From assembly GCA_963770375.1 (NCBI GenBank), contig CAVYPM010000009.1:124001-188000 (forward strand): DNA of 64,000 bases, in the 5' to 3' direction. This DNA is from DASVBE01 sp963770375. GTDB lineage: Bacteria; Actinomycetota; Actinomycetes; Streptosporangiales; Streptosporangiaceae. The translations under genes and the position numbers were made by a program. Under the pieces are notes generated by a model. That model saw nothing but the letters and a program-made list of their open reading frames with translations. It searched no databases and had not been told where the DNA came from. Below are positions 8,291 to 16,793 of this stretch, in pieces. Numbering within the stretch: position 1 is the stretch's first letter; each line of letters starts with the position of its first letter.

Positions 8291-9181
8291 ATGACAGTGC
8301 CAGGTAGCCCTACGGTACGGCGCCGCCGGCTGGCCGCTGAGCTGCGGGAGATCAGGGAAAGCAAGGGCAAGAGCGGCGATGCCGTGGCCACTGCCCTGAA
8401 TTGGTCGCCCTCCAAGATCAGCCGTTACGAGCTGGCCAGGACGGGCCTGAAGCCCAGGGAAGTCGAGCGCCTGCTCGACTACTACGAGATCACCGGGGAC
8501 CGGCGTACCCTGCTGCTCTCCCTCGCCGAGGACGCCGCCAGGAAGGGCTGGTGGGAGGAATACGCGGACATCATTTCCGCGGACTACCAGCAGTTCATTG
8601 GCCTCGAGCACGAGGCGAGCTCGATGGGCATATGGCACGTCGAGGTTGCTCCTGGCCTATTACAAACTGAAGCCTACGCCCGGCACATCATCAGCGGGTA
8701 CAATCAGATCGAGCCGGTCGCGCCGGGCATGATCGAGCGGCTGGTCAGAATCCGCATGCAGCGCCAGCAGGTGCTGAAGCGCGAGCCCGCCACTCAGCTA
8801 TCCGTCGTTCTGGACGAATCTGTCCTGAACCGGCGGATCGGCGACGACCGTGTGATGTATGAACAGCTGATGCGGCTCGTCGATGAGTCGGAGCGGCCGG
8901 ACATTACGGTGCGGGTTCTGCCTCTTAGCGCACAGCACTCGGTCTTCGTCGAGTCGTTCGTCATATTCCAGTTCGGGCTGGATAGTGACGCGATGCTCAA
9001 GGATGTCGTCTCCTCTGAGCACCTCAAGAACGCGTTCTCAGTAGAGGGCGAAAGGGAGACATATCTGCACCGCCTGGCGTTCCAGACCCTGGTAAGCGCC
9101 TCGCTCGACCCGGAGGAATCCCGGAGGCTGATCGTCGACACGGCGCGTTCGCGCTGGTCAAACGATCGCGTACCGGCCTAG
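8291..9181 (+). CDS. XRE family helix-turn-helix regulator with DUF5753 domain
   Basis: 296 residues. Residues 10-65 are the XRE helix-turn-helix (ELREIRESKGKSGDAVATAL then WSPSKISRYELARTGLKP). The remainder is the DUF5753 region with the recognisable YQQFIGLEHEA and VAPGLLQTEAYAR motifs. Such proteins are abundant in actinomycetes and normally precede a small DUF397 protein; here no DUF397 gene follows, and the next gene is convergent 14 bases away. ATG 8291 has GGGAG 10 bases upstream. Probably a DNA-binding regulator of development or metabolism, as in the BldB/AbaA-like literature for this family; target unknown. Confidence 0.88.
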   Translation: MTVPGSPTVRRRRLAAELREIRESKGKSGDAVATALNWSPSKISRYELARTGLKPREVERLLDYYEITGDRRTLLLSLAEDAARKGWWEEYADIISADYQQFIGLEHEASSMGIWHVEVAPGLLQTEAYARHIISGYNQIEPVAPGMIERLVRIRMQRQQVLKREPATQLSVVLDESVLNRRIGDDRVMYEQLMRLVDESERPDITVRVLPLSAQHSVFVESFVIFQFGLDSDAMLKDVVSSEHLKNAFSVEGERETYLHRLAFQTLVSASLDPEESRRLIVDTARSRWSNDRVPA

Positions 9182-9195
9182 CGCGGCCGCCACCT

Positions 9196-10029
9196 CTACA
9201 GGAAGTTGTGCGGCCAGATCATCGTCCGCCACATGTGCGCGACCGGCGACCCGTCGAAGCCGAGCCCCTCGGCCGGCTGCCGGAAGTTCCGCCCGATCAC
9301 GTCCTCGAACTCCCCGAGTTCCACCGTCACCGCGGGATCGAACGAGTAGATGTCGTTGATCGTGACCAGCCGCGAGGTCATGTACCAGCGGTGCTTGCGG
9401 GCCTCCTCGGCCTCCCGCCGGATGTACTCCGGCGGCTGGTAGTCCGGCCCGAAGTAGTCGATGTAGGCGTCCGGATACCGGTAGCCCACCGACTCGTCGG
9501 CGAAGTAGCGCAGCGCCTCGTGCTTCTGGATGGCCCACGCGACCTCCTCGTCGACGTAGGGCCCGACCATCTGCGCCCCCCAGTACCCGTGGTTGGCCGA
9601 CAGCAGACCGGCGATCGCGATGTCGTGCACCAGGCACGCCATGATCACCTTCTCGCCGAGGCCGTTCTCCCTGGCCACCCGGGCGCTCTGCAGCAGGTGC
9701 CGCTGGGCGATCGGGCTGAACCGGAGCAGGAAGAAGTCCTGCAGCGCCGGGCGCTCAGGCAGCTTGGCCAGGCCCGGGTCGTCGCCCATCATGAACACCG
9801 TGTCCGGGTGCTTGGCCTCGGCCAGCAGCGCGCCCTGGTAGGCCGCCGCGGGGGTGCCCATGACCGCCGCGGCCGGCGGCATGATGATCCGCCGCCGCTG
9901 GTCGACGGCGTCGTCGAGCGGCTCCCTGATCCAGTTCGTCAGCCCGGCCTCGCGCAGCGAGGCGGGCAGCTCGTGCGGCGGGACACCGGTGCCGGGTGGC
10001 GTCCCGGTGGGCTCAGCGAGCTCAGTCAT
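9196..10029 (-). CDS. HD-domain-like protein, function unknown
   Basis: 277 residues with no signal peptide. A central helical segment carries CLVHDIAIAGLLSANHGYWG and later AIQKHEALRYFADE, so histidine and aspartate are arranged as in HD-type metal-dependent hydrolases (HD pair, then two further histidines). The N-terminal half has an IIMPPAAAVMGTPAAAYQG stretch I do not recognise. ATG 10029 is preceded by AAGGGA at good spacing. It is divergent from a signal-less SsuA-like protein with a 161-base shared promoter region, which suggests a common pathway. Enzymatic activity and substrate are unknown. Confidence 0.6.
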   Translation of the reverse strand: MTELAEPTGTPPGTGVPPHELPASLREAGLTNWIREPLDDAVDQRRRIIMPPAAAVMGTPAAAYQGALLAEAKHPDTVFMMGDDPGLAKLPERPALQDFFLLRFSPIAQRHLLQSARVARENGLGEKVIMACLVHDIAIAGLLSANHGYWGAQMVGPYVDEEVAWAIQKHEALRYFADESVGYRYPDAYIDYFGPDYQPPEYIRREAEEARKHRWYMTSRLVTINDIYSFDPAVTVELGEFEDVIGRNFRQPAEGLGFDGSPVAHMWRTMIWPHNFL

Positions 10030-10190
10030 GCGCCACGTCCCTTCTGTGCCACTGTGCCTATGACACTGGGGCCGACTTTACGAGCATGCACCGGCCTTGC
10101 CCCGATGCGGGCCGCGGGTAACGTGGACCCCGGATGCCAGCGGGTAGCAAGTCCGCTCCGCCGTCGAGAGCCAGGCTGAGGAGGAAGCGG

Positions 10191-11066
10191 ATGGCGCTCA
10201 GGATCATGCCCCACGGACGGCTGCAGGAATGGGTCGCCGAGGAGAAGGGCTACTTCGCCGCGGAGGGCCTGGAGTACGCCTTTGTCCACGACGGCGACTA
10301 CGGCATCGCGTCCGTACAGCGGGACGACTCCGGGCAGATCAAGACCGGTGCCTTCGAGACCTTCGAGGCGGGCCGCAGCGGCGCGAACGTGAGCTGCGCC
10401 TGCCACTGGGCCACCAGCGCCGCGGCCAGCGAGGGCAGCGGCCAGCTGGTGACCACGGCGTACTCGGTCGCGCCGTGCGCGATCATGGTGCCGCCCGAGT
10501 CGCCGGTCCGCCGCCCCGAGGACCTGGCCGGGGTCGGCATCGGGGTCGGCTACCACTCCGGCAGCCACTTCGCCACGCTCCAGGCCCTGGAGCAGGTACT
10601 GCCCGAGGACCAGATCAGCCTGACCTTCCAGGGCCCGCCCAACGAGCGGCTCGACGCGCTGCTCGGCCGTCAGGTTCCCGCCGCGACGGTCTGGGGCGTT
10701 CCCCTGTACGTCGCCGAGGCCTTCGGGTTCCGCAAGGTCGTCGACGCCACGTTCATGATCGGCTTCCTGGTGACCGGGTCCGGCGTCAGCCGCGAGGACG
10801 TGGAGAAATACCTGGCCGCGCTGCGCCGCGCCCAGGCCGACATCGACCTCGAGCCCGACCGGTACAAGCACTACCACCTGCGCGCGGTCCCGGAGAAGTA
10901 CCACGATCAGGTCGACGTGCGGGCGTTCGGCCCGGGGGAGCGGATCGTGTTCCTGCCGTACAGCCGGGAGGTCTACACCGCGACCCGGCAGTGGACCCAG
11001 GACCGCAAGCTGTTCCCCGAGATCCCGCCTTCGGCGGTCAGCTACGACGAGGCCACGCTGGTCTAG
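10191..11066 (+). CDS. SsuA/THI5-like (NMT1) family protein without signal peptide
   Basis: 291 residues of the periplasmic-binding-protein type II fold. The family start EWVAEEKGYFAAEGLEYAF is near residue 11, and the RRPEDLAGVGIGVGYHSGSH segment (~110) is where these proteins contact ligand. No secretion signal or lipobox exists, so it acts in the cytoplasm, as an enzyme (compare THI5 or dihydroxyphthalate-decarboxylase-like members) or a soluble binder. ATG 10191 has a strong GAGGAGG site; the upstream in-frame start at 10134 would add 19 basic residues and is less likely. No transporter genes are next to it. Its stop overlaps that of the convergent methyltransferase at the palindrome CTAG. 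Confidence 0.7.
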   Translation: MALRIMPHGRLQEWVAEEKGYFAAEGLEYAFVHDGDYGIASVQRDDSGQIKTGAFETFEAGRSGANVSCACHWATSAAASEGSGQLVTTAYSVAPCAIMVPPESPVRRPEDLAGVGIGVGYHSGSHFATLQALEQVLPEDQISLTFQGPPNERLDALLGRQVPAATVWGVPLYVAEAFGFRKVVDATFMIGFLVTGSGVSREDVEKYLAALRRAQADIDLEPDRYKHYHLRAVPEKYHDQVDVRAFGPGERIVFLPYSREVYTATRQWTQDRKLFPEIPPSAVSYDEATLV

Positions 11067-11854
11067 CCGCCCCGGCCGGCCCGCCGGGCCACGAACACAA
11101 ACTCCCGCCCCGGCCGGTCGGGCGCGCCGCGGACCTCGTCCACGTCAAACCCGGCCGCCCGCAGCGAGTCCCCGGTCTCCTCGCGGGACCGGAACCGCAG
11201 CGTGGAGTCCGAGGTCAGCTCGGTGCCGTCGGCCGCGAACCGGACGGTCCAGCGGAACGTCACCAGGTCCCCGCGGACCTGCGTGACCTCCAGCCAGTCC
11301 GTCACCGTCCCGACGCCGGGCACGTCGTGCTCCCCAGAGGTATGCGCGCGGTCCCACTCCTCCCACGCCCGCCGCGCTGGGTCGCGGGTCTCGAGCACCA
11401 GCCGCCCGCCCGGCCGCAGCGCCCCGTACACGGCCCCCAGAACCGTCCGCCACTCCTCGTCACCCAGGAACACCTGGGCCACGTTGCCGGTCATCACGGC
11501 CAGATCCACCTGCAGCGGCGGCAGCGCGGTCACGTCACCGTGCACCCAGCGGACCCGGTCGCCGCCCGGCTTGGCCCGGGCGATGTCCAGCGAGGCCGCG
11601 GCCGGGTCAAGTCCGGTGACCTCGAGTCCCAGGGTGGCGAGCACGCAGGCCAGCGTCCCGGTGCCGCAGCCGATGTCCAGCACCGACCGGGCGCAGAATT
11701 CCCCGGCCATGCCCAGGTAGGCGAGCAGGTCAGCCCGGTCCGGGTCGAGCGGGTCGTACAGCGCGGCCAGCCGCGGTGTCTCGAAGCAGGGATCGGCCAC
11801 GCCGCCGATGGTAAATCCGGGCGGCGGCGCCGTGCTTGTTATTATCGGGCGCAT
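11063..11854 (-). CDS. Class I SAM-dependent methyltransferase
   Basis: 263 residues. The Rossmann motif I is VLDIGCGTGTLACVLA (~residue 59), motif II LEVTGLDPAA (~77) and motif III/IV about WVHGDVTALP and DLAVMTGNVAQ. LETRDPARRAWEEW and the C-terminal strand REFVFVARR complete a Methyltransf_25-type domain. Substrate unknown. It converges with the SsuA-like gene and overlaps it by the CTAG shared stop; its start is 60 bases from the divergent double-GNAT gene. Confidence 0.85.
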   Translation of the reverse strand: MRPIITSTAPPPGFTIGGVADPCFETPRLAALYDPLDPDRADLLAYLGMAGEFCARSVLDIGCGTGTLACVLATLGLEVTGLDPAAASLDIARAKPGGDRVRWVHGDVTALPPLQVDLAVMTGNVAQVFLGDEEWRTVLGAVYGALRPGGRLVLETRDPARRAWEEWDRAHTSGEHDVPGVGTVTDWLEVTQVRGDLVTFRWTVRFAADGTELTSDSTLRFRSREETGDSLRAAGFDVDEVRGAPDRPGREFVFVARRAGRGG

Positions 11855-11914
11855 ACCGCACCGATAGCGGCCTCTGTTCCGCCCGCGCTGTGATCTGCGC
11901 CCAGGAGGTCTGCT

Positions 11915-12850
11915 GTGCCCTCATCTATCCAGGTCCGCCCGTTCCGCCGCGGTGACCGTGATCAGCTGACCCAGCTGGTCAACGCGCACGTGGCGGCGGT
12001 GGTGCCGGGCGTCTCGGTGTCCGTGCACACCGTGCTCAGCCAGCTCGAGCGCCAGCCCGGCGAGTTCATCACCGACCCGTGGGTCAGCGACCGGGCCACG
12101 CTGGTCGCCGAGCAGGGCGGCCGCGTCCAGGCCGCCGCCCATCTGCTCCGCTACTACGCCGACGAGCGCGCCGGCGAGCACTACCGCGATCTCGGTGAGC
12201 TCCGCTGGTTCGTGTTCTGGCCCGAGGCCCCGGCCGGCAACCCGTGGTGGCCGGACGCGGGCCCGGCCGCGGACGCGCTGATGAACCGCTGCCTGGCGCA
12301 GCTGGACCAGTGGGGCGTGTCCCACCGCGGGGCCGACGGCGACCTGCCCGCCCCCGGCGTCTACGGCCTGCCCGCCCAGTGGCCGCACGTGCGGGCCGCC
12401 TACGAGCGGGCCGGGTTCACCCACACCGGCGGCACCGAGGCGGTGTACCTGGCCCGGGTCGCCGACCTGGCCCGCCCGGCCCGCCCGCCACGGCCAGGGG
12501 TCACGCTCAGCCGGACCGTCGGCCTGAACGGGACCCGGCTGTCCGCGGTGGCCGGCCCCGACGTCCTCGGCTACATCGAGGTCGAGGAGTTCGCCGACGG
12601 CGAGCCGCGGCTCCGCCAGGGCAGCTGGGCCGAGATCGGCAACCTGCGCGTCGCCCCCGGCTGCCGCCGCCAGGGCGTGGGCCGCTGGCTGCTCGGCCAG
12701 GCGGCCTCCTGGCTGGACCTGGCCGGCGTCAGCCGCCTCCTCGACTACGCACCGCTGGCCGATCAGGACGCGGCGGCCTACCGGTCCTTCCTGGCGGCGG
12801 CCGGGTTCACTGAGCTGACTCGTACCGCGCGAGGCTGGGATCTGGATTGA
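11915..12850 (+). CDS. GNAT family N-acetyltransferase, two tandem domains
   Basis: 311 residues with an N-terminal GNAT half (IQVRPFRRGDRDQLTQLV start, AAYERAGFTHTGG end) and a C-terminal half with the acetyl-CoA loop NLRVAPGCRRQGVGRWLLG and ending FLAAAGFTELTRTARGW. Tandem GNAT proteins generally acetylate small amines. The GTG at 11915 follows AGGAGG by 8-9 bases. Substrate unknown. A perfect 13-bp hairpin lies 10 bases downstream. Confidence 0.85.
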   Translation: MPSSIQVRPFRRGDRDQLTQLVNAHVAAVVPGVSVSVHTVLSQLERQPGEFITDPWVSDRATLVAEQGGRVQAAAHLLRYYADERAGEHYRDLGELRWFVFWPEAPAGNPWWPDAGPAADALMNRCLAQLDQWGVSHRGADGDLPAPGVYGLPAQWPHVRAAYERAGFTHTGGTEAVYLARVADLARPARPPRPGVTLSRTVGLNGTRLSAVAGPDVLGYIEVEEFADGEPRLRQGSWAEIGNLRVAPGCRRQGVGRWLLGQAASWLDLAGVSRLLDYAPLADQDAAAYRSFLAAAGFTELTRTARGWDLD

Positions 12851-12871
12851 TTACGGGATTTGCGGTGCGGG
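12849..12871 (-). repeat. Copy of a dispersed gene-end motif
   Basis: Read on the minus strand, this 23-base stretch starts CCCGCACCGCAAATCCCGTA and matches, with few changes, the sequences at 24773-24796 and 57221-57244 on the plus strand. All three lie directly after the 3' end of a gene. Here it also overlaps the left arm of a terminator-like hairpin. Confidence 0.5.
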
Positions 12872-12894
12872 CCCCAGTGCGGGCCCGCACCGCA
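12861..12894. terminator. 13-bp hairpin between convergent genes
   Basis: TGCGGTGCGGGCC (12861-12873) pairs perfectly with GGCCCGCACCGCA (12882-12894) around an 8-base loop. It sits between the stop of the double GNAT and the stop of the small minus-strand gene, so it can terminate both. Confidence 0.65.
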
Positions 12895-12897
12895 AGC

Positions 12898-13074
12898 TCA
12901 GCCCGCGAAGGGCCGGATCAGCCTGGGCGGCGTCCCCGGCGTGAACGACACCCCGCGCAGAACCTCACGGGCGCCGGCCACACCGGCCGCGCTCAGGGCC
13001 GCGCCGCCCAGGGCCAGCGCGGCGCGCCAGCGCAGCCGGCCGGATGCGGGCAGGCGGGACCGGTGGTTCGTCAT
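12898..13074 (-). CDS. Small hypothetical protein, 58 residues
   Basis: ATG at 13074 has a strong GGAGGT site 10 bases upstream and the stop is at 12898. A basic N-terminus (MTNHRSRLPASGRLRWR) precedes one hydrophobic Ala/Gly/Leu helix at ~residues 18-34, then REVLRGVSFTPGTPPRL and a final RPFAG. It could be a single-pass membrane or exported protein. I do not recognise a family. The ribosome site, the composition and the terminator-like hairpin after its stop support a real gene. Confidence 0.5.
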   Translation of the reverse strand: MTNHRSRLPASGRLRWRAALALGGAALSAAGVAGAREVLRGVSFTPGTPPRLIRPFAG

Positions 13075-13213
13075 GGGTGCGATTACCTCCGCAGCGGCGG
13101 CCGGAGCCGGGGACCATCTGAGCGCCTTACAGGCTGCGGCCTGCCGGCGGCCCGCCGGGCAAGGGAGGCTTGCCGCGCGATGAACAGTTGGTCAGCTAGT
13201 GACCAAGAACGTC

Positions 13214-13754
13214 CTATTCGGTGACCACGAACGTGAGCGTGCCGAACCGGACCCGGTCACCGGGCCGGATCGCGAACCCCGGCCCGGCCCGCCAGCCGTT
13301 CACGTGCGTCCCGTTGGTCGAGCCGAGATCGGCCAGCATCCACACGCCCGCCGTCCACTGCAGCTCGGCGTGCCGCCAGGACACGGTCTTGTCGGACAGC
13401 GTCATGTCGCACTCGGGGGACCGGCCGATGGTGAACGCCCGCTCGCCCCGCGGCAGGATCAGCGGCTGCAGCCGGCTCGTCCGCCAGGACCGCCGGATCC
13501 GCCGGCCGAGCCGGGCGAACCAGCCCGCCGTGCGGACCAGCCAGTTGCGGTCCTCGGACCGGCGCGGGCAGGTCCCTGAGCAGCCCGGCGAGTTCGGCCG
13601 CGCCGCGGGCCTGCAGCGCGATCTCCATCCGGTGGACGAACGTCTCGTTCGACAGCCGGCCGTCTTCGGACCCGTGCCGGAGGATCTCGATGACGTGGTC
13701 GCGGTCCTCATCGGAGACCCGGAGCACCGGCGGGACAGTGTCCTTGCTCACCAC
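13214..13754 (-). CDS. DUF1707 and FHA domain protein (frameshifted as sequenced)
   Basis: The N-terminal part from GTG 13754 is a DUF1707 domain (VSDEDRDHVIEILRHGSEDG and LSNETFVHRMEIALQA), ending in GLLRDLP. A frame change at about 13558-13568, equivalent to one extra base in a GCGCCGG stretch, is then needed to read RSEDRNWLVRTAGWF, a basic linker and an FHA domain. The FHA shows FTIGRSPECDMTLSD, SWRHAEL and LADLGSTNGTHVNG, i.e. the phosphothreonine-binding GR, S/H and NG residues. It ends at 13214. This domain pair is common in actinomycetes and probably binds Ser/Thr-kinase targets. It lies downstream of the GH12 gene on the same strand. Confidence 0.8.
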
Positions 13755-13840
13755 ATATCCACGATAGGCGTGCCGGCGCTGCCTCTCCAGTGCTCTGCGC
13801 AGCAAGCCCGGGCCGGCCGGGCAGGTAACCGGGCAGGTAA

Positions 13841-14588
13841 CTAGTGCCGCTTGGACCGCAGCGTGTACTTGGTCAGCGTGAAGTCCATCGGCGACGCCGT
13901 GCGTGCTGCAGATCTCCCAGCCGAAGTTGACCTGGGTCAGCGTGACCGACGAGCTGAGCTGCCCGTGGTTCACCAGCCAGCGCAGCGCGCTGAACAGGTG
14001 CGCGGTGCCGGACTGCTCGTTTCCGCCTTCCAGGGCGAAGCTGAAGAAGTCGTTGCCGCTCTTCCAGACGGCGAATTTCTGCCCGTAGAAGGTGACGTGA
14101 GCGATAATGTTGCCGGCCGGCACCTGCCGGTGATTATCGACCCACATCATGACCTCGATGCTGTAATTGTTCAGCCAGAGATCGTAGGCCGCCTCGGCAA
14201 TGAAGTTGCCCGACGAGGGCATCTTCTCCGCGAACGTGCTCCGCAGCATGCCGAAGGTGTTATAGGGCCGGTTAGGGTAATTCCGCTGGACCGACGGGTA
14301 GGTTTTGACGCTGGTTGTGGCGCTCTGCGTAGATTCGACGCCCCAGTGGTGGTAGGAGTTGGCCCAGATCGTCTGCGGGCCCGCCTCGCTGGTGTTCCAC
14401 TCGTTGTTGTAGACGTCGAACGCCCCGTTGTTCCAGGTCCCGAAGGGTTCACTGGACTTGAAGGCGGTCCCGGAGGGAATGGACGCCGAGGCTGTGGGGG
14501 CGGTCAGGGCGAGCAGGCCAGGGGCGGCCAGGGCCACGGCGGCGACGGTGGCTAGCCCGCGGCGCCGCAGCTTGACGAAGGAATGCAT
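13841..14588 (-). CDS. Secreted glycoside hydrolase family 12 endoglucanase (frameshifted near C-terminus)
   Basis: ATG 14588 with AGAGGA upstream begins a signal peptide (MHSFVKLRRRGLATVAAVAL, cleavage near TASA). The mature part has GH12 hallmarks: FDVYNNEWN, WGVESTQ, AAYDLWLNNYSIEVMMWVD with the nucleophile Glu in EVMMW, and VNFGWEICSTHG with the acid/base Glu in GWEIC. At 13888-13893 one extra base throws out the last strand; the corrected frame reads MDFTLTKYTLRSKRH and stops at TAG 13841-13843. Uncorrected, the frame runs on into the DUF1707 gene. Predicted role is extracellular beta-1,4-glucan or xyloglucan cleavage. About 248 residues, normal for a GH12 catalytic domain without a binding module. 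Confidence 0.85.
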
Positions 14589-14766
14589 CCGAAATCCTCT
14601 TTCAATGTCGGGATCCCCTGACCCGCCGGAATGCGATTCATAGTGAATTGGAATCACGTTTTGCCGGCGCCGGCCAGACATGTGGATCACGGCCATAGAT
14701 CGGCTCAGGTATGCAGATTTCCTTGGCACGCTAGCAGCCGGGTCTGCGCTTGTCGGCGGAATCGTA

Positions 14767-14788
14767 AATCCCGCACGATAGCGGGATT
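14767..14788. terminator. Hairpin downstream of the secreted hydrolase
   Basis: AATCCCGC (14767-14774), loop ACGATA, GCGGGATT (14781-14788), extendable by GTA/TAC with one bulged A. It lies about 57 bases beyond the minus-strand hydrolase stop at 14845 and upstream of the GH12 gene. Confidence 0.45.
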
Positions 14789-14844
14789 ACGCGAAAACCC
14801 GACAGCGGACCGCAAATCGTCGCGGCCGCTGCCGGGTGGCAAGA

Positions 14845-15690
14845 TCAGGACAGCCCGAGCTCGCGGGTCAGGAACGCGTCCCGGTCGGCCTGGGCCTGGT
14901 CGGTCATCTGATGGTCGGCGCCGGGGTACAGCTTCACCCGCGCATGCGGCGCATGCTGGGCAAACTCCTGCCGCACCCGGGCGCTGACGAAGATGTCCTG
15001 GCCCGCCCACTGGAACAGTTCGTGGCGGCCCAGCCGGGCCACGTGCCCGACCGGCTGGAGGCCGGCGAAGATCGCCTTGTAGGCGGCGGCCTTGTGGCCG
15101 GTAAAGCCCAGCCAGTACTTCACAAACCAGTGACCCCAGGTTGCGTCGGGTGCGGCCAGCACGGCGGCGTGCACCACGCGGTTGCTGCTGGCCAGAAGGG
15201 CGCCGTACATGGCGCCGTAATCGTGCCCGGCGATCGCGACCCGGGATTTGTCGACGTAGCTCCGGGAGGTCAGGTAGTTCAGGCTGGCCTGGAGCGCGGC
15301 CAATTGCCGCCGGATCGCGGTGACGTCCTTGCGGGTCCCGTGCGGCGCGGCTACCCAGGGGAAGATGCCCTGCGGCAGCAGGGAGACGGCCCCGTGGTCG
15401 GCTAGCTCGGTGGCTTCGGCCAGGAACTCGCTGCGGTCGCTGTGGATCTGCCCGAGCCAGTGCAGGAACAGGATCCCGGCCTGGCTGGACGACGCCAGCG
15501 CCCCAGCCGGCTGGACGAGGTATGCGGTCACCGGCCGCTGCCCCGCCACCGGGATAACCACGGTCTGCACAGACACCGACCCGGGCCCGGTCGCCGCGGC
15601 CGCCTGCCCCGGCGCGGCAGCCAGCGTGACCAGCGTCCCCGCCGCGGCCACCGCAACGGCCAGCCGGGCCACCCTCACCTTGAACGTCAT
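14845..15690 (-). CDS. Secreted alpha/beta hydrolase, dienelactone-hydrolase-like
   Basis: 281 residues. The signal peptide MTFKVRVARLAVAVAAAGTL ends near GQAAAA. The alpha/beta core has ILFLHWLGQIHSDR after strand 3 and a nucleophile elbow VAIAGHDYGAMYGALLA, in which the usual G-x-S-x-G position is filled by Asp (GHDYG). The acid region is AGQDIFVS and the base His is in YPGADHQM. An Asp nucleophile is known in dehalogenase and epoxide-hydrolase relatives, so classical esterase activity is uncertain. I chose ATG 15690 because GAAGGTGG precedes it. Exported, role unknown. Confidence 0.75.
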   Translation of the reverse strand: MTFKVRVARLAVAVAAAGTLVTLAAAPGQAAAATGPGSVSVQTVVIPVAGQRPVTAYLVQPAGALASSSQAGILFLHWLGQIHSDRSEFLAEATELADHGAVSLLPQGIFPWVAAPHGTRKDVTAIRRQLAALQASLNYLTSRSYVDKSRVAIAGHDYGAMYGALLASSNRVVHAAVLAAPDATWGHWFVKYWLGFTGHKAAAYKAIFAGLQPVGHVARLGRHELFQWAGQDIFVSARVRQEFAQHAPHARVKLYPGADHQMTDQAQADRDAFLTRELGLS

Positions 15691-15887
15691 GCCCACCACC
15701 TTCGTCAGTCACATAAGCCGTGAATGCAACTGACGCTAGGCATGGGTTCCATAACCAGTCAAGCAACTGACGCACTCGTGCCGCGATCGTAACCAGCCCG
15801 ACGACCCCCGGCCCTGGCCGTGCGGACCCCGAACCGGGCAGTACTGGGGGATCACTCGATCGGCCGGTGCGCCTTGCCGCCGATCGG

Positions 15888-16460
15888 TCAGGCGCCGCGC
15901 TTGCGCTGCCGGTATGCCTGGGCGGCGGCGCGGTCGTTGCAGGCGGTGGAGCAGAACCGGCGGGTGCGGCCGCGCGTGTAGTCCACGAATGCGCACGCGC
16001 AGGGCCCCGCGGCGCAGGTGCCCAGGCGGCCCATGCCGCGCTGGGCCAGGTGGCTGGCCAGCGCCGCGGGCAGCCGGGCCGCCAGCGCGGCCAGGCCCTG
16101 CTCACCCGGCGCCACCTCCAGCGCCGGCCCGTCCGGGGTGATCACCAGCTGGGCCACCGCGCCCGCGCGGACCAGCGCCGGGTTCAGCAGTGCCGCCGCC
16201 TCGTCGGCCGATCCGGCCAGGAACACGGCCCGCAGGCAGTCGCGCAGCTCACGCAGGCCGCCCAGATCCCCTTCGCCCAGCCCGGCGGTCAGTTCGCCGC
16301 GCCCGGCCTGGGCGGTCACCGAGCAGAACCAGTCCACGCTGGTCAGCCGGTCCGGCGGGTCCTCCAGGTTGTCCAGCGAGTTGATCAGCAGAACGGCGAG
16401 GTCAAGATCGGATGCGGCCCCGTGCTGCCGCTCCAGCCAGTCCTGTATGTAGCCGTCCAC
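15888..16460 (-). CDS. ABATE domain and CGNR-type zinc finger protein
   Basis: 190 residues. The N-terminal ABATE domain (DLDLAVLLINSLDNLEDPPD, later LRELRDCLRAVF) is followed by a C-terminal zinc finger with Cys in CAAGPCACAFVDYTRG and RFCSTACNDRAAAQAYR. The CGNR tetrad is CNDR here, but all four cysteines of the finger are present. These proteins are presumed DNA-binding regulators of stress or transport genes. Divergent from the small ORF at 16574 and the ArsR gene. Confidence 0.85.
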   Translation of the reverse strand: MDGYIQDWLERQHGAASDLDLAVLLINSLDNLEDPPDRLTSVDWFCSVTAQAGRGELTAGLGEGDLGGLRELRDCLRAVFLAGSADEAAALLNPALVRAGAVAQLVITPDGPALEVAPGEQGLAALAARLPAALASHLAQRGMGRLGTCAAGPCACAFVDYTRGRTRRFCSTACNDRAAAQAYRQRKRGA

Positions 16461-16573
16461 CGACCGTTTCCCGTTCTATGCCGCGCCGCGACCGGATTGA
16501 CACGCTCCGGGCGCAGGCTAGTGTCCCAGAGTAAGCCGCGATCCCGGCACACACCGACCACCTGGGGGCGCCC

Positions 16574-16759
16574 ATGATGTCGTGGACCATCCGGGTTGGA
16601 GTACCCACGCCCGACGACCCTGACGGACGGCGCGGCCCGGGGAACTGGTGGGTCACCGGTAACCTGCAGCCCGAGTACCAGCCCGGTTACGGCCGCCGCC
16701 AGCGTCGTGGCTGGCGCTTCTGGCGCCGCCGGCGTCAGGAAACAGGCGACGAGGTATAG
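16574..16759 (+). CDS. Small basic hypothetical protein
   Basis: 61 residues with ATG 16574 preceded by GGGGG 4-5 bases upstream. The first half (VGVPTPDDPDGRRGPGNWWV, then TGNLQPEYQPG) is balanced, and the tail is strongly Arg/Trp-rich (RRQRRGWRFWRRRRQE). It starts 34 bases before the ArsR gene, in the same direction, and may be a leader or a small partner. The opposite strand is also open; coding status is uncertain. Confidence 0.35.
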   Translation: MMSWTIRVGVPTPDDPDGRRGPGNWWVTGNLQPEYQPGYGRRQRRGWRFWRRRRQETGDEV

Positions 16760-16793
16760 GCGGGCATCGATATCCGCGAGGCATACTAGCCAG

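Noticed and set aside
10134..10190. N-terminal extension of the SsuA-like protein as a signal peptide
   Set aside because: The 19 residues are basic and lack a hydrophobic core, and the strong ribosome site lies after them.
13257..14729. GH12-DUF1707 fusion protein
   Set aside because: The apparent fusion arises from one extra base near 13890; the corrected GH12 frame stops at 13841 and the DUF1707 gene has its own start.
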